From assembly GCA_913064775.1 (NCBI GenBank), contig CAJYAD010000030.1, positions 1 through 45,099 of the forward strand: 45,099 bases of DNA. Direction: 5' to 3'. The notes under the pieces are model-generated. The model saw only the letters and a program-made list of their open reading frames with translations. It did no database searches and was not told the DNA's origin. The first letter of the stretch is position 1, and each line of letters starts with the position of its first letter. Both the position numbers and the translations under genes were made by a program. Below are positions 17,936 through 25,050 of this stretch, one piece after another. The stretch is from an uncultured Albidovulum sp. Lineage in GTDB: Bacteria; Pseudomonadota; Alphaproteobacteria; Rhodobacterales; Rhodobacteraceae.

Positions 17936-19759
17936 TCATTGCGAATACGCCGGGGTGCCGGGCGGCGTGAGGCGGCTGTTGAAGCCGGTCATGCCGCTTT
18001 GGTTGGAGCTTAGGCCGGATGCGAGGCCGGTCTTAATCGCGCGGCTCCCGTCACCCCAATTGGTGATGTGCACCCCCGTCGAACCGCCAGATGCGCCGCG
18101 CGCGCTCGGCGGCGGCAAGGGATAATCCATGCTGGAATGGCGCATCGGCTGACGAAGCATGCTTTGATGCGCGAACGGGTTAAGCACGTTGCCGTAGGTG
18201 ATCGCGTGCGTCCCCGGTCGCGGGCCACCTCCGATATGCAGCACCCCCAGCACGCTCTTAATCAGGTTGCCTAGGGCATTAACCGCGCTGGAAATCCCCG
18301 CAGTGAGGCTTTTCCAGTTCCATGCGGCCATGGCGGCCCCAACAACCCCAACGCCCGCTGCGAGACCAACAAGCAGACCGCCCGTTCCGACTAGGGCCAC
18401 AACGCCCGCGCTGAGAGCGATCGCGCCCAGGGTTGTCAGGCCAGTTCCGATACCAAGCAAAAGGTAGCCGATGCCTCGCGCGCCCCGTGGGTTCTTGGAA
18501 ACCCATTCGGTCATATGGTGGATCGAGTTGCTGACGCTGTTGAGGGCAGCCGTTGAGGATTTCACCGAGGGCTGCCCGAGCGCCGTCATCAGGCCGGACC
18601 ACGCCTTCGAGAAATTTGAAATGGCGCCAGACCATTTAGTTTGGGCCGCCTGATACGGGTGGCCGTTATCGACGCCGTTCTGGATCATCGCGCGCGACCG
18701 GATGATCTGCGGCCAGTTGTTCACGAGGAACGATGCCAGCCGCGCGCCGGTAGACGACGGAAGGATGCGGGTCAGTTGCTGGATAACGTCCTGCTTGCCG
18801 GTGATGCCTTCGCTCGCCAGTTTCGGCAGGAGCTTGTCATGCAGCCATGCAATCGCGCCCTTTTCCTTGAGGAACTTGTCGGCATAGATCTTGTCGGTGT
18901 CGATGATCCGATAGAACGATCCCTTGACCTTGTGAACCGCGCTTGCCGGCAACAGACCGAGATTCACCATCGTCAGCGCCTGGAGCGCGTTGGCCTGCCC
19001 GGCACTCAGGAGCTTATAGGTCATGTACATGCCGCGCCCTGTGGCGGGGCCGAGGCTCATCACCGCTTCCGTGGTGTCCTTGATGATGTTCTTGAACGAG
19101 GTCGCCGTTGCCGCAGGGCCTGCCTGCTGGATCATGCGCTTGATCTCGGCGCCGGTCAGCATCCCGTGCGTCTGGATCATGGCTTGCGAGATATAGGGCA
19201 GGTTTTTCAGAAGCGCTGGCACGCTCATATGACCGCCGCGAATGGCCGACCCGGTGATGTCCAGCGCCTTCAGGGCCTGCATCAGGCCCGACCCAACCTT
19301 GCCGCCCGTCGCGGAGTTGATGCCCACCTCGGCCTTGAGAACCGGCACCAGAGCAGCGCGCGCCTCGGGGCTGTTGCCGTACATCGAGCGCAGCATCATC
19401 AGCGTCGATGCGGCGTGTTGCGGCGTCACGTTGAAAAGCGATGTGGACGCCCCGAAGGATGCGGCGCTGTTCTGCGCGATCTGGGCTTGCCTGACACCAG
19501 CGGCCCGCATGTTGGCGAGTTGCTGCTGCATTAGGTCGCCCTTGCGGATTATCTTCTCGTAAACGTCGAGGACGCCGAGACCTGCGGCCACACCGATCGC
19601 ACCGGTGGCAGTCATGGCTTTGCCGAACCGCTTCGTGCTGGCCGTCGCGCCGTCCATAGCCTTCATGACGCCGCCAAGGTCGTGCCGAATGAGGCGCAGC
19701 CCGGCGCTGACACCGTTCCGCAGGCTCATTGCGACTTGAACTCGGTATACGTCAGCCAT
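17936..19759 (-). CDS. Phage tail tape measure protein
   Basis: 607 residues. Tape measure proteins fill the growing tail tube of long-tailed phages, set its length and take part in DNA ejection. The N-terminus (MADVYRVQVAMSLRNGVSAG, then GVMKAMDGATASTKRFGKAM) is the familiar opening of tape measure proteins. A long helical body follows, with two or three very hydrophobic Gly/Ala-rich segments at about 420-480 (GYLLLGIGTGLTTLGAIALS, VALVGTGGLLVGLAAGVGVV), the membrane-active part of the family. The C-terminus is Gly/Ser/Pro-rich. At roughly 1.5 angstrom per residue it would fit a tail of about 90 nm. The tail-assembly chaperones and tube gene that normally sit upstream are absent. Confidence 0.85.
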   Translation of the reverse strand: MADVYRVQVAMSLRNGVSAGLRLIRHDLGGVMKAMDGATASTKRFGKAMTATGAIGVAAGLGVLDVYEKIIRKGDLMQQQLANMRAAGVRQAQIAQNSAASFGASTSLFNVTPQHAASTLMMLRSMYGNSPEARAALVPVLKAEVGINSATGGKVGSGLMQALKALDITGSAIRGGHMSVPALLKNLPYISQAMIQTHGMLTGAEIKRMIQQAGPAATATSFKNIIKDTTEAVMSLGPATGRGMYMTYKLLSAGQANALQALTMVNLGLLPASAVHKVKGSFYRIIDTDKIYADKFLKEKGAIAWLHDKLLPKLASEGITGKQDVIQQLTRILPSSTGARLASFLVNNWPQIIRSRAMIQNGVDNGHPYQAAQTKWSGAISNFSKAWSGLMTALGQPSVKSSTAALNSVSNSIHHMTEWVSKNPRGARGIGYLLLGIGTGLTTLGAIALSAGVVALVGTGGLLVGLAAGVGVVGAAMAAWNWKSLTAGISSAVNALGNLIKSVLGVLHIGGGPRPGTHAITYGNVLNPFAHQSMLRQPMRHSSMDYPLPPPSARGASGGSTGVHITNWGDGSRAIKTGLASGLSSNQSGMTGFNSRLTPPGTPAYSQ

Positions 19760-20005
19760 GGCGAAAATCCCTTATTTATTGGCCTTTTGAGTGTATTAGC
19801 GTTCCGAATCAATTGCAAGAAATCTCAATATTTGACATGTCAAGCAATATCAGACCATCTCAGCGAGATTGACGGCGGCCATTATGTGATTAAAAAATGT
19901 GCAGATGTCGGGGGCGGCTATTCTGCGGCGGCGATGGCGCCTGTGATCCCGGCACGAAAAAGCCCCGCGCGACGGCGGGGCTTTCCTCGGTCGTGGCGCT
20001 GGTCG
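19760..20005. other. Intergenic region upstream of the tape measure gene
   Basis: Contains an AT-rich stretch (about 19765-19870), probably the tape measure promoter on the minus strand, and the terminator at 19957-19984. The two together mean the tape measure gene is probably transcribed separately from the genes to its right. Confidence 0.5.
19957..19984 (-). terminator. Rho-independent terminator
   Basis: On the minus strand AAAGCCCCGC pairs with GCGGGGCTTT around the loop CGTCGC, followed by the T-run CTTTTTCG. It lies just past the end of the gene at 20006-20902 and separates that operon from the tape measure gene. Confidence 0.85.
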
Positions 20006-20902
20006 TCAGGCCGCGTGGGCTTTCGTCGTCCCGACGGCCTCGCTGGCCGGACGGTCCATCGCCGCATAGAGGGCATCAGCCCGGTTTGCGACTTCCTCGG
20101 CAAGCGCTTTGGTGAAGTCGGACTTGTCGCGGATCGTCGCATGCAGAGCCGAGGCTAGCTGCGCGAGCTTGAGCGCGTCGGAAAGCAGTTCGACGGAGGC
20201 CGAGGGCATCGCGCCGGCCTGTGATGGGGCGGCGCTGGGCGCTTCGTTCTTCGGCTGCGCCTCGGCGACATGGCTGCGCCGGATCATCGCCCGCAGGTCA
20301 CCACAAAAGATGAAATCGAGGCTTGCCCCGGATTGGCGGCAGAAGGCGAGCAGTTCTGCGGAAGGAGCGCCATCATCTGCCAGGAGGCTTTCCGGAGGCG
20401 ACATCTTCAGAACGTCTGCGATCAGCGCAACGCGCGCCTCGGGTTCGCCGGCAATCATCGCATCGCGCTCATGCCGTCCGGGGTTGCTCAGGATATCCGA
20501 AACACGGTCGATCTGCTCGGCCAGCCCGTGCAAATAAACCTCAACCTGAAATGCGATATGGTTCGCGGCTTCGCGCATCCATCCGTCGCCCCCGATACCG
20601 TCATCTCTCAGCATGGCAACGATGGCGGTGGAAAGCTGCATCGCGTCTTCCATGCCGGATGGGTAATTCTCGCCGCTGGGATGCAGAATCCGAAGGGCCG
20701 CCTTGATTGCATCCTTTGGCTCGGTTGGCAGGCTGGCAAGGTAGGCCCCTTGCTGTTCGCGCAGGCCTTTCACTTCCTTGATGTGATCAAGGAAAAGGCG
20801 CTCATCGCACAGGGCTTTGCCGTGAACCTTGATGTTCTCTGCGTCGCTCACCGGCTCGACGGGATGGCTGTCCGGGCTGCTGTTGGTCTCTTGCTTGGTC
20901 AT
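20006..20902 (-). CDS. Unknown element protein of 298 residues
   Basis: No family recognised with confidence. The N-terminal part (about 30-160) is helical with QLSTAIVAMLRDDGIGGDGW and HIAFQVEVYLHGLAEQIDRV. Near residue 205 the segment ELLAFCRQSGASLDFIFCGDLRAMI resembles the C-terminal tail of phage Cro/CI-type regulators (the LDWLLFGD-like stretch), but no helix-turn-helix is visible before it. The tail after residue 230 is Ala-rich and helical. It begins two bases after the frameshifted gene's stop, with AAAGG before the ATG, so both share the operon controlled at 21335-21401. A role in element regulation is a guess. Confidence 0.65.
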   Translation of the reverse strand: MTKQETNSSPDSHPVEPVSDAENIKVHGKALCDERLFLDHIKEVKGLREQQGAYLASLPTEPKDAIKAALRILHPSGENYPSGMEDAMQLSTAIVAMLRDDGIGGDGWMREAANHIAFQVEVYLHGLAEQIDRVSDILSNPGRHERDAMIAGEPEARVALIADVLKMSPPESLLADDGAPSAELLAFCRQSGASLDFIFCGDLRAMIRRSHVAEAQPKNEAPSAAPSQAGAMPSASVELLSDALKLAQLASALHATIRDKSDFTKALAEEVANRADALYAAMDRPASEAVGTTKAHAA

Positions 20903-20904
20903 TG

Positions 20905-21308
20905 TCAGGCCTTTCTTTGGAATTGCGGATTGAGCCGTCTTTCAGCCCAGGACGCGCGCGGCTCGACGCCGGTCAGGGCATAGCAGCGCGCGGCCAGGGC
21001 TTCCTGCTGGCGGTTCATCATCATGTCGCCGTCGTCGTCAGCAAAGACGACCTTGAAGGCGAAATCCTCGATCGTCTTCGGATCGAAGTCTGCCGCCTGC
21101 CGCTCGATCTTCAGTATCTCATTGAAGAGCTTGTCGAGGGTCGCCTCGTCGCGGCCGATCGGGCTTGTGTCGTAATCGTCCTTCAGCGCCTGCCATTGAT
21201 GGTAAAGCGCACGGAGCGGGCTGGGCGGGCCGCTGGCGGGCCGCTGGCGGGCAGGCTGCCATCGGGCAAGCCGCTACCGTTCCCGCTGGCGGGTTGTTTG
21301 TTGGTCAT
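20905..21308 (-). pseudogene. Gene frameshifted by an 11-bp tandem duplication
   Basis: The ATG at 21308 has a good GGAG eight bases upstream. The frame from it runs only 41 codons (MTNKQPASGNGSGLPDG..., stop near 21185). A second frame continues with clearly protein-like sequence, LYHQWQALKDDYDTSPIGRD, KLFNEILKIERQAADFDPKT, ending QRKA and stop at 20905, but it has no start codon of its own upstream. The junction is an 11-bp unit present twice (21227-21248). Removing one copy joins the two frames into one 130-residue protein. It may be dead, or the repeat could switch it on and off. Function unknown; it heads the operon leading left from the xre regulatory region. Confidence 0.75.
21227..21252. 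repeat. 11-bp tandem repeat GGGCCGCTGGC, 2.4 copies
   Basis: Units at 21227-21237 and 21238-21248, then GGGC. Since 11 is not a multiple of three, gain or loss of one unit shifts the reading frame of the gene at 20905-21308. Confidence 0.9.
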
Positions 21309-21334
21309 TGTCGTGAACTCCTTGTTGCAGCGAA

Positions 21335-21353
21335 ATCAGAACAACGTTACGAT
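21335..21353. promoter_or_regulatory. Operator 1 (distal) between xre and the leftward operon
   Basis: ATCAGAAC-AAC-GTTACGAT, an imperfect 19-bp dyad. It is a near copy of operator 2, 48 bases away; a 21-base direct comparison gives 18 identities. It lies 27 bases before the leftward ATG at 21308. Confidence 0.65.
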
Positions 21354-21382
21354 GCACGCATAGGCCGCCCACGTCAATATAA

Positions 21383-21401
21383 ATCATAACAGGGTTACGA
21401 T
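21383..21401. promoter_or_regulatory. Operator 2 (proximal), ending at the xre start codon
   Basis: ATCATAAC-AGG-GTTACGAT, a 19-bp dyad with one mismatch between arms. It ends at the base before the xre ATG, so a bound repressor would block its own gene. TATAAA at about 21378-21383 may be the -10 box. Confidence 0.7.
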
Positions 21402-21629
21402 ATGAACGCCACGCAATGCAAAATGGCTCGTGCCGCAACCGGCCTTGGCGTGCGCGATCTCGCGAAGCTGGCGAGCATATCACCGGACACGGTCGCGCGA
21501 CTTGAGCGCGGTGAAGAATTGCGGCCCGCGACGGTCGAGGCCATCCGCACCGCCCTGGAAGCTGCCGGGGTCGAGTTCATCCCTGAGAACGGCGGCGGCG
21601 CTGGGGTTCGGCTGAAGATGCGAAACTGA
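21402..21629 (+). CDS. XRE-family helix-turn-helix regulator
   Basis: 75 residues, essentially one DNA-binding domain: MNATQCKMARAATGLGVRDL, then the helix-turn-helix LAKLASISPDTVARLERGEE, then the conserved tail ALEAAGVEFIPENGGGAGVRL, a common end for small Rhodobacterales XRE proteins. It is one of few rightward genes in the element and faces a leftward operon across two matching dyads, so it is the likely repressor/switch of that operon and of itself. It is followed after three bases by the HExxH gene. Confidence 0.85.
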   Translation: MNATQCKMARAATGLGVRDLAKLASISPDTVARLERGEELRPATVEAIRTALEAAGVEFIPENGGGAGVRLKMRN

Positions 21630-21632
21630 GCG

Positions 21633-21953
21633 ATGGAAGAAGTATTCACAATCTACCACGAATGCGGCCACGCGATTGCCGCCATGTGTTTTGGGGCGGA
21701 AGGGTGGATCAACGTTCGGGGCACAAAGGGGCAGGTCGAAATTGAGGCCCACCATATACCGGATGGCCGTGAGAACGTGATCTATGGCTACGCCGGCGCC
21801 GTAGCGGAAGCAATGTTTCGATTGGATGGGCGCGTTGATCTCGATCCAAGCGCGCCTCCGTTTGGCCTGATCTGTACTATCCACCAAGCATTCCAGACAT
21901 GGAAAGCATTGGCAGTCTCGTCCAAACGGAAGCCGAATTTCGAGACACGGTAA
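21633..21953 (+). CDS. Small HExxH metallopeptidase-like protein (M41-like), possibly frameshifted
   Basis: 106 residues. HECGH at residues 9-13 in TIYHECGHAIAAMCFGAEGW is a zinc-binding HExxH motif in the same context as FtsH-type M41 peptidase domains (HEAGHAVVA). The later IYGYAGAVAEAMF could supply the third ligand. There is no AAA domain, so only the peptidase core is present. It starts three bases after xre, like the XRE/ImmA-type pairs of mobile elements in which a metalloprotease cleaves the repressor; that link is inferred. From about residue 75 the sequence becomes unlike a folded domain, while another frame (from 21899) gives helical sequence, suggesting a lost frame. Confidence 0.65.
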   Translation: MEEVFTIYHECGHAIAAMCFGAEGWINVRGTKGQVEIEAHHIPDGRENVIYGYAGAVAEAMFRLDGRVDLDPSAPPFGLICTIHQAFQTWKALAVSSKRKPNFETR

Positions 21954-22087
21954 CGCTGCTTCTGACGAACTGGGAACGCCTTGAACATCTGGCCGATTTG
22001 GTCTGTTGTCGCGTCGACCAAGATCAGAACAGCCACGCCCTTCTGTATTTTCCGCACATGTGCCCGGAAATTGCGGTGCCGGCGTGA
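21899..22087 (+). CDS. Short ORF, possibly the displaced C-terminus of the HExxH protein
   Basis: 62 codons overlapping the end of the HExxH gene in another frame. It begins MESIGSLVQTEAEFRDTVTL and goes on LLTNWERLEHLADLV, a pattern of amphipathic helices like the C-terminal helices of M41-like proteins. The same frame is open upstream through LYYPPSIPD. There is no clear ribosome binding site. It is either the true C-terminus after a frameshift near 21850 or a small overlapping gene. Confidence 0.4.
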   Translation: MESIGSLVQTEAEFRDTVTLLLTNWERLEHLADLVCCRVDQDQNSHALLYFPHMCPEIAVPA

Positions 22088-22238
22088 GGTTGAAGAAGCG
22101 GTGACGGGTGAAATCGCGTTCGGTGCCCACTCAAGGCACCACAATTATGACGTATTATTAATATTTCCAATTGCTTAGGTTGCACGAGCCTGCGGAAAAC
22201 CACCCTTCTAAACACCTGCCGTGCGCTGCTTGCAGGTT

Positions 22239-22269
22239 CGGATCTGCCGAAAACTGCGGCCCAGATCCG
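22239..22269. terminator. Hairpin after the zinc-ribbon gene
   Basis: CGGATCTG and CAGATCCG form a perfect 8-bp stem with a 15-base loop, directly after the stop of the gene at 22274. There is no T-run on the minus strand, so termination is only a possibility. Confidence 0.35.
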
Positions 22270-22273
22270 TCTG

Positions 22274-22867
22274 CTAAGGCTTGTTCGGTTGGCTAGGCAC
22301 AGGCCTTACCGCCCCCCGCACGAACCAATATGCGACTTCCGTGGGATGCATGCGGAGGCGATAGTAGCCGTCCAAGAAGCCGGTTTCATCAATAACCAGC
22401 CCCTTCTCGTCTATGACAAACGTCATGCATCCGGAACTGTACGCGGCGAGAATAGCATTATTTTCCCCCACTTTGTCGCCAGCAACCTCCGCAGCATCGT
22501 AAGTGCCAACGAAGGTTTTCAGATCGGCAAGCCTTGGGCAGCCCATGGCCGTTCCATCGATCTCGCCCCTGCTGCCGATTAAGACGGCAGCAGCAGATGA
22601 TCCGTTGCCGCTCGATGATGATCTTGCTCCCTTCGAAGTGGGCAAGATGAAAGACAGTCCAATGATCAGTGAAGTGAACACGACTGCAACGACCAAACAG
22701 CCGCGAGCAGCCTTCTCCAGGGGCTTACGAGTCTTAGATTTTGGAACAGACGCTTCTTGCGTCGCGGATGGGGCGCTCCTGCCAGGATTCCCAATTCCGC
22801 AATGAGGGCACGCTTCGGCCTGATCACTGACCCTTCCGCCGCACTCCCGACACTCGACAAGGGCCAC
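22274..22867 (-). CDS. Zinc-ribbon membrane protein, likely cargo
   Basis: 197 residues from a GTG start supported by AGGAG eight bases upstream. An N-terminal zinc ribbon with four Cys (CRECGGRVSDQAEACPHCG) is followed by a basic linker, one transmembrane helix (about residues 56-76, CLVVAVVFTSLIIGLSFILP), a Ser/Gly-rich linker and an external domain of about 110 residues with two Cys (MGCPRL, SSGCMTF). That architecture suggests a membrane-tethered sensor or envelope protein. The DNA here has noticeably lower GC than the host, and the gene is flanked by long spacers, so it is probably an independently acquired cargo gene. Function unknown. Confidence 0.75.
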   Translation of the reverse strand: MALVECRECGGRVSDQAEACPHCGIGNPGRSAPSATQEASVPKSKTRKPLEKAARGCLVVAVVFTSLIIGLSFILPTSKGARSSSSGNGSSAAAVLIGSRGEIDGTAMGCPRLADLKTFVGTYDAAEVAGDKVGENNAILAAYSSGCMTFVIDEKGLVIDETGFLDGYYRLRMHPTEVAYWFVRGAVRPVPSQPNKP

Positions 22868-23117
22868 CTGAACATCTCCTCTCAGATGAGAAACGATACG
22901 GCGCGAACAACGCTATTTCAAGAAAATGTGCCGTCATCTTTGAATTGGATGAGACCGGAAAAGCGATCAAGCCGACAAGACAAGACCGGCCAGAACAAAC
23001 GCACGATCCAACGGGATGCATAGACGCGCGCGTTAGATGCCAACACGGCGGTGGAGTTTGGCGCTCGACCCGCCCTTCGTCATCGTGGCCCTGATATTAC
23101 CCCATGACGCGCGCGCA
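22868..23117. other. Spacer of lower GC content
   Basis: 250 bases without a supported gene, between the zinc-ribbon gene and the end of the HTH gene. It probably carries the promoter of the zinc-ribbon gene (minus strand). Confidence 0.4.
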
Positions 23118-23630
23118 TCACGGCTGCGGAAAACTCCCTCGGGAACCGCCATCGACATCAGACGCCTTCCGCTTCGCCCAGCGCCGCCGCTGAGCCTCCG
23201 CAATCCGATCTCGACCCTCGACCGTCTTCGGGCCGGTGCTCAAGCCGCCATGCAGCCGGCAGCGCGATTTGCCCGGCTCCGACTTCGCCCGACACGGCGT
23301 TCCGTTGCGGGTGCGAGCGCCGCAGCTCACGCGGGCTGTCGAGCGATCGGCCGCAGCCAGGAAACGCGCGACCTCGGCCTCGAACTCGCGCGCGGCGTCG
23401 CTGAGGACCCACAAAACTTGATCGCCCATAAGCGCGCGCGTGAGATGCCCACTCGGCGGACAGATTAGTAACACCTCAAGACATCGTGCCGGACCCTCGT
23501 TCCACCACTTCAAAACGGGGCGGTTCTCATAGGTGCTGACTGCCTGTCGAGTAACGCCGGCCCGTTCGGCAAGCCGGGCCTGGCTGAGGCCGAGGAGCTT
23601 GCGCAGAGCGTAGAGCTGGGCGCCGGTCAT
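23118..23630 (-). CDS. HTH plus HGGxSTG-domain protein
   Basis: 170 residues from the ATG at 23630 (GAGG seven bases upstream). Residues 1-45 are an XRE-type helix-turn-helix (LYALRKLLGLSQARLAERAG, VTRQAVSTYEN). The C-terminal third holds CGARTRNGTPCRAK, then SRCRLHGGLSTGPKT-EGR, a Cys/His-rich motif (three Cys and one His) common in phage and plasmid genes and annotated as the HGGxSTG domain, role unknown. The fusion of a regulator head to this motif is what makes it notable. Its start overlaps the stop of the preceding small ORF by four bases, making it the last member of the six-gene coupled chain. Confidence 0.8.
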   Translation of the reverse strand: MTGAQLYALRKLLGLSQARLAERAGVTRQAVSTYENRPVLKWWNEGPARCLEVLLICPPSGHLTRALMGDQVLWVLSDAAREFEAEVARFLAAADRSTARVSCGARTRNGTPCRAKSEPGKSRCRLHGGLSTGPKTVEGRDRIAEAQRRRWAKRKASDVDGGSRGSFPQP

Positions 23631-23833
23631 TGCGAAACCTCGATCTCTGAAGACCTCTTGCAAGAGCGTGCGCCCCGCGCCCCACCTCGGAAATCCGACC
23701 GTCTGCGCCACATTCCGCCCCACCACCCCACCACCCCGTTAGGGGTGGGGTGGTGGGGCAGTGTGGCAGGCCGGAAAAAGCACCCCACTGCCCCACCTTG
23801 CCCCACCTTGGTTTTTGAGGTGGTGAGGGTCAT
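23627..23833 (-). CDS. 68-residue overlapping ORF spanning a repeat-rich region
   Basis: Starts at ATG 23833 inside the repA stop (ATGA overlap) and stops at 23627 inside the start of the HTH gene (again ATGA). Such overlaps at both ends argue that it is translated. The peptide (MTLTTSKTKVGQGGAVGCFF, PHHPTPNGVVGWWGGMWRR) is dominated by what the TGGGG repeats encode, followed by a basic tail. It may act mainly to carry ribosomes from repA to the HTH gene across DNA whose primary role is structural. Confidence 0.5.
   Translation of the reverse strand: MTLTTSKTKVGQGGAVGCFFRPATLPHHPTPNGVVGWWGGMWRRRSDFRGGARGARSCKRSSEIEVSQ
23718..23810. repeat. Candidate replication origin: TGGGG inverted and direct repeats
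   Basis: An imperfect inverted repeat occupies 23718-23758: the left arm CCCCACCACCCCACC plus ACCCC faces GGGGTGGGGTGGTGGGG across GTTA. It is followed by a 10-bp unit, CCCCACCTTG, repeated exactly in tandem at 23791-23810, with related CACCCCACTG just before it. Strong strand asymmetry and the position directly after a RepA-like ATPase gene fit an origin with iteron-like repeats. Origin function is inferred. Confidence 0.45.
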
Positions 23834-25050
23834 TGCGTCGCCCATTCTCCCACCTCCAGACAGGGGCGCGGATTGCGCTTTGCGTCTTCGCGGATCACCT
23901 CGATCAGCGCCCCGTTCGCGCGCCAGGTTCTCAGCATTCGAGTAATGCGTTTGCGCTCGGCTTCGAGGTTGATCCCCAGCGCATCCGCAACGATCCGCCC
24001 GGCCCAATCTTTGGCCTGCACATTGGAGCGCGGAGGACTTCCGGCCTCGCAGGCGGCGGCAATCGCCCGCTGGACGGCCAGCAAGTCACGGATGCTCACC
24101 CCGTCGAAGTCGTCGGGCCAAGTCCATTCCTCGGCAACGCCAACGGAATCGCCGTTCCCGAGGTCCACTGAGGCCATGCGCCGCCATTGCCGCTTTCCCG
24201 GCGGCGCGAGGTTCGCCTTGTCGCGGTCGAGGGCAAAGAAGGTCGCGGGATCGTCGGTCACGCCTGCCTCTGCCCGCTGATCGTCGGTCATTCGGTTCAG
24301 GACGCGCACTGACCGGGCGGCGGCGATCAGGGCGACGGCACCACGGCTGCTTTCGCTGTTCGCGGCCTCGCCATTGGCTTTCCGGGTGTGGTGGACCAAT
24401 TCGATTGCGATATTGCAGCGCTCGGCCAGGCGCCCCCACTCCTTGGCAACAAGGTCGATTGCGCCATTGTCGTTTTCTGAGACGCGGTGCGAGCTGACGA
24501 ACGGATCAACAATGAGAACGTCGATGTTGCGAGCGCCTATCTCGGTCGCCAGGGCGTCGAGTTCGGGCTTCATGATCTGCACCCCGTCTCTACCCTGCAA
24601 GGCGGTGCACAGGCCCCGCTCGCGCCCGCTGTTGCGGAACAAACGGCCCGCGATTTCGTCGGGGTTAACGCCATGATGCATCATGGCCGCAGTGATGCGG
24701 CGATCGAGTTCGTCCGCCGGATCTTCCAGATTGAATAGCCACACCCCGAGGTGCCCCGCGACCCACTCGCCAAGCAACTGTCGATTAGAAGCCATCGCCA
24801 ACGCCTCGACTATCGTTAGCGACGATTTGCCCAGGCCACCGGGCGCAACCGTGACGCTCACGAACCGTCGGATCAGGTTGCGGCCATATAGCCACTCACG
24901 AGCCGGCAGGGACGCGGGGTCGCGCCAGGTGAAGGCCTGGGCGATGATCGGCACGTCCTGTGCCGGGGGCCGCGCTCCATCGTCGCCAATCTCCGGGATT
25001 CGCCCAAAGGCGCCATGCATATTGTTATCGTTGGGGCGAAATACGGTCAT
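23830..25050 (-). CDS. RepA-like hexameric replicative ATPase/helicase (AAA_25 family)
   Basis: 406 residues. A RecA-fold ATPase of the RSF1010 RepA type: Walker A APGGLGKSS near residue 70, a segment VWLFNLEDPADELDRRI typical of this family, Walker B IDVLIVDPF, and the HHTRK motif (ELVHHTRKANGE). The C-terminal 110 residues contain a helical, probably DNA-binding part (EAERKRITRMLRTWRANGAL). Enzymes of this kind unwind origins of plasmids and satellites or phages. It overlaps its neighbours on both sides by four bases. With no primase or DNA polymerase gene visible, replication would rely on host or helper enzymes. Confidence 0.88.
   Translation of the reverse strand: MTVFRPNDNNMHGAFGRIPEIGDDGARPPAQDVPIIAQAFTWRDPASLPAREWLYGRNLIRRFVSVTVAPGGLGKSSLTIVEALAMASNRQLLGEWVAGHLGVWLFNLEDPADELDRRITAAMMHHGVNPDEIAGRLFRNSGRERGLCTALQGRDGVQIMKPELDALATEIGARNIDVLIVDPFVSSHRVSENDNGAIDLVAKEWGRLAERCNIAIELVHHTRKANGEAANSESSRGAVALIAAARSVRVLNRMTDDQRAEAGVTDDPATFFALDRDKANLAPPGKRQWRRMASVDLGNGDSVGVAEEWTWPDDFDGVSIRDLLAVQRAIAAACEAGSPPRSNVQAKDWAGRIVADALGINLEAERKRITRMLRTWRANGALIEVIREDAKRNPRPCLEVGEWATQ

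Noticed and set aside
20905-21308. Programmed frameshift of tail-assembly chaperones (G/GT type) upstream of the tape measure
   Set aside because: The position before the tape measure is suggestive, but there is no slippery heptamer, the first frame is only 41 low-complexity codons, a whole gene and a terminator intervene, and the 11-bp duplication explains the shift fully.
23718-23810. CRISPR array
   Set aside because: The repeats are short, GC-skewed and without unique spacers of constant length; no cas gene is present. No CRISPR array was seen anywhere in the window.
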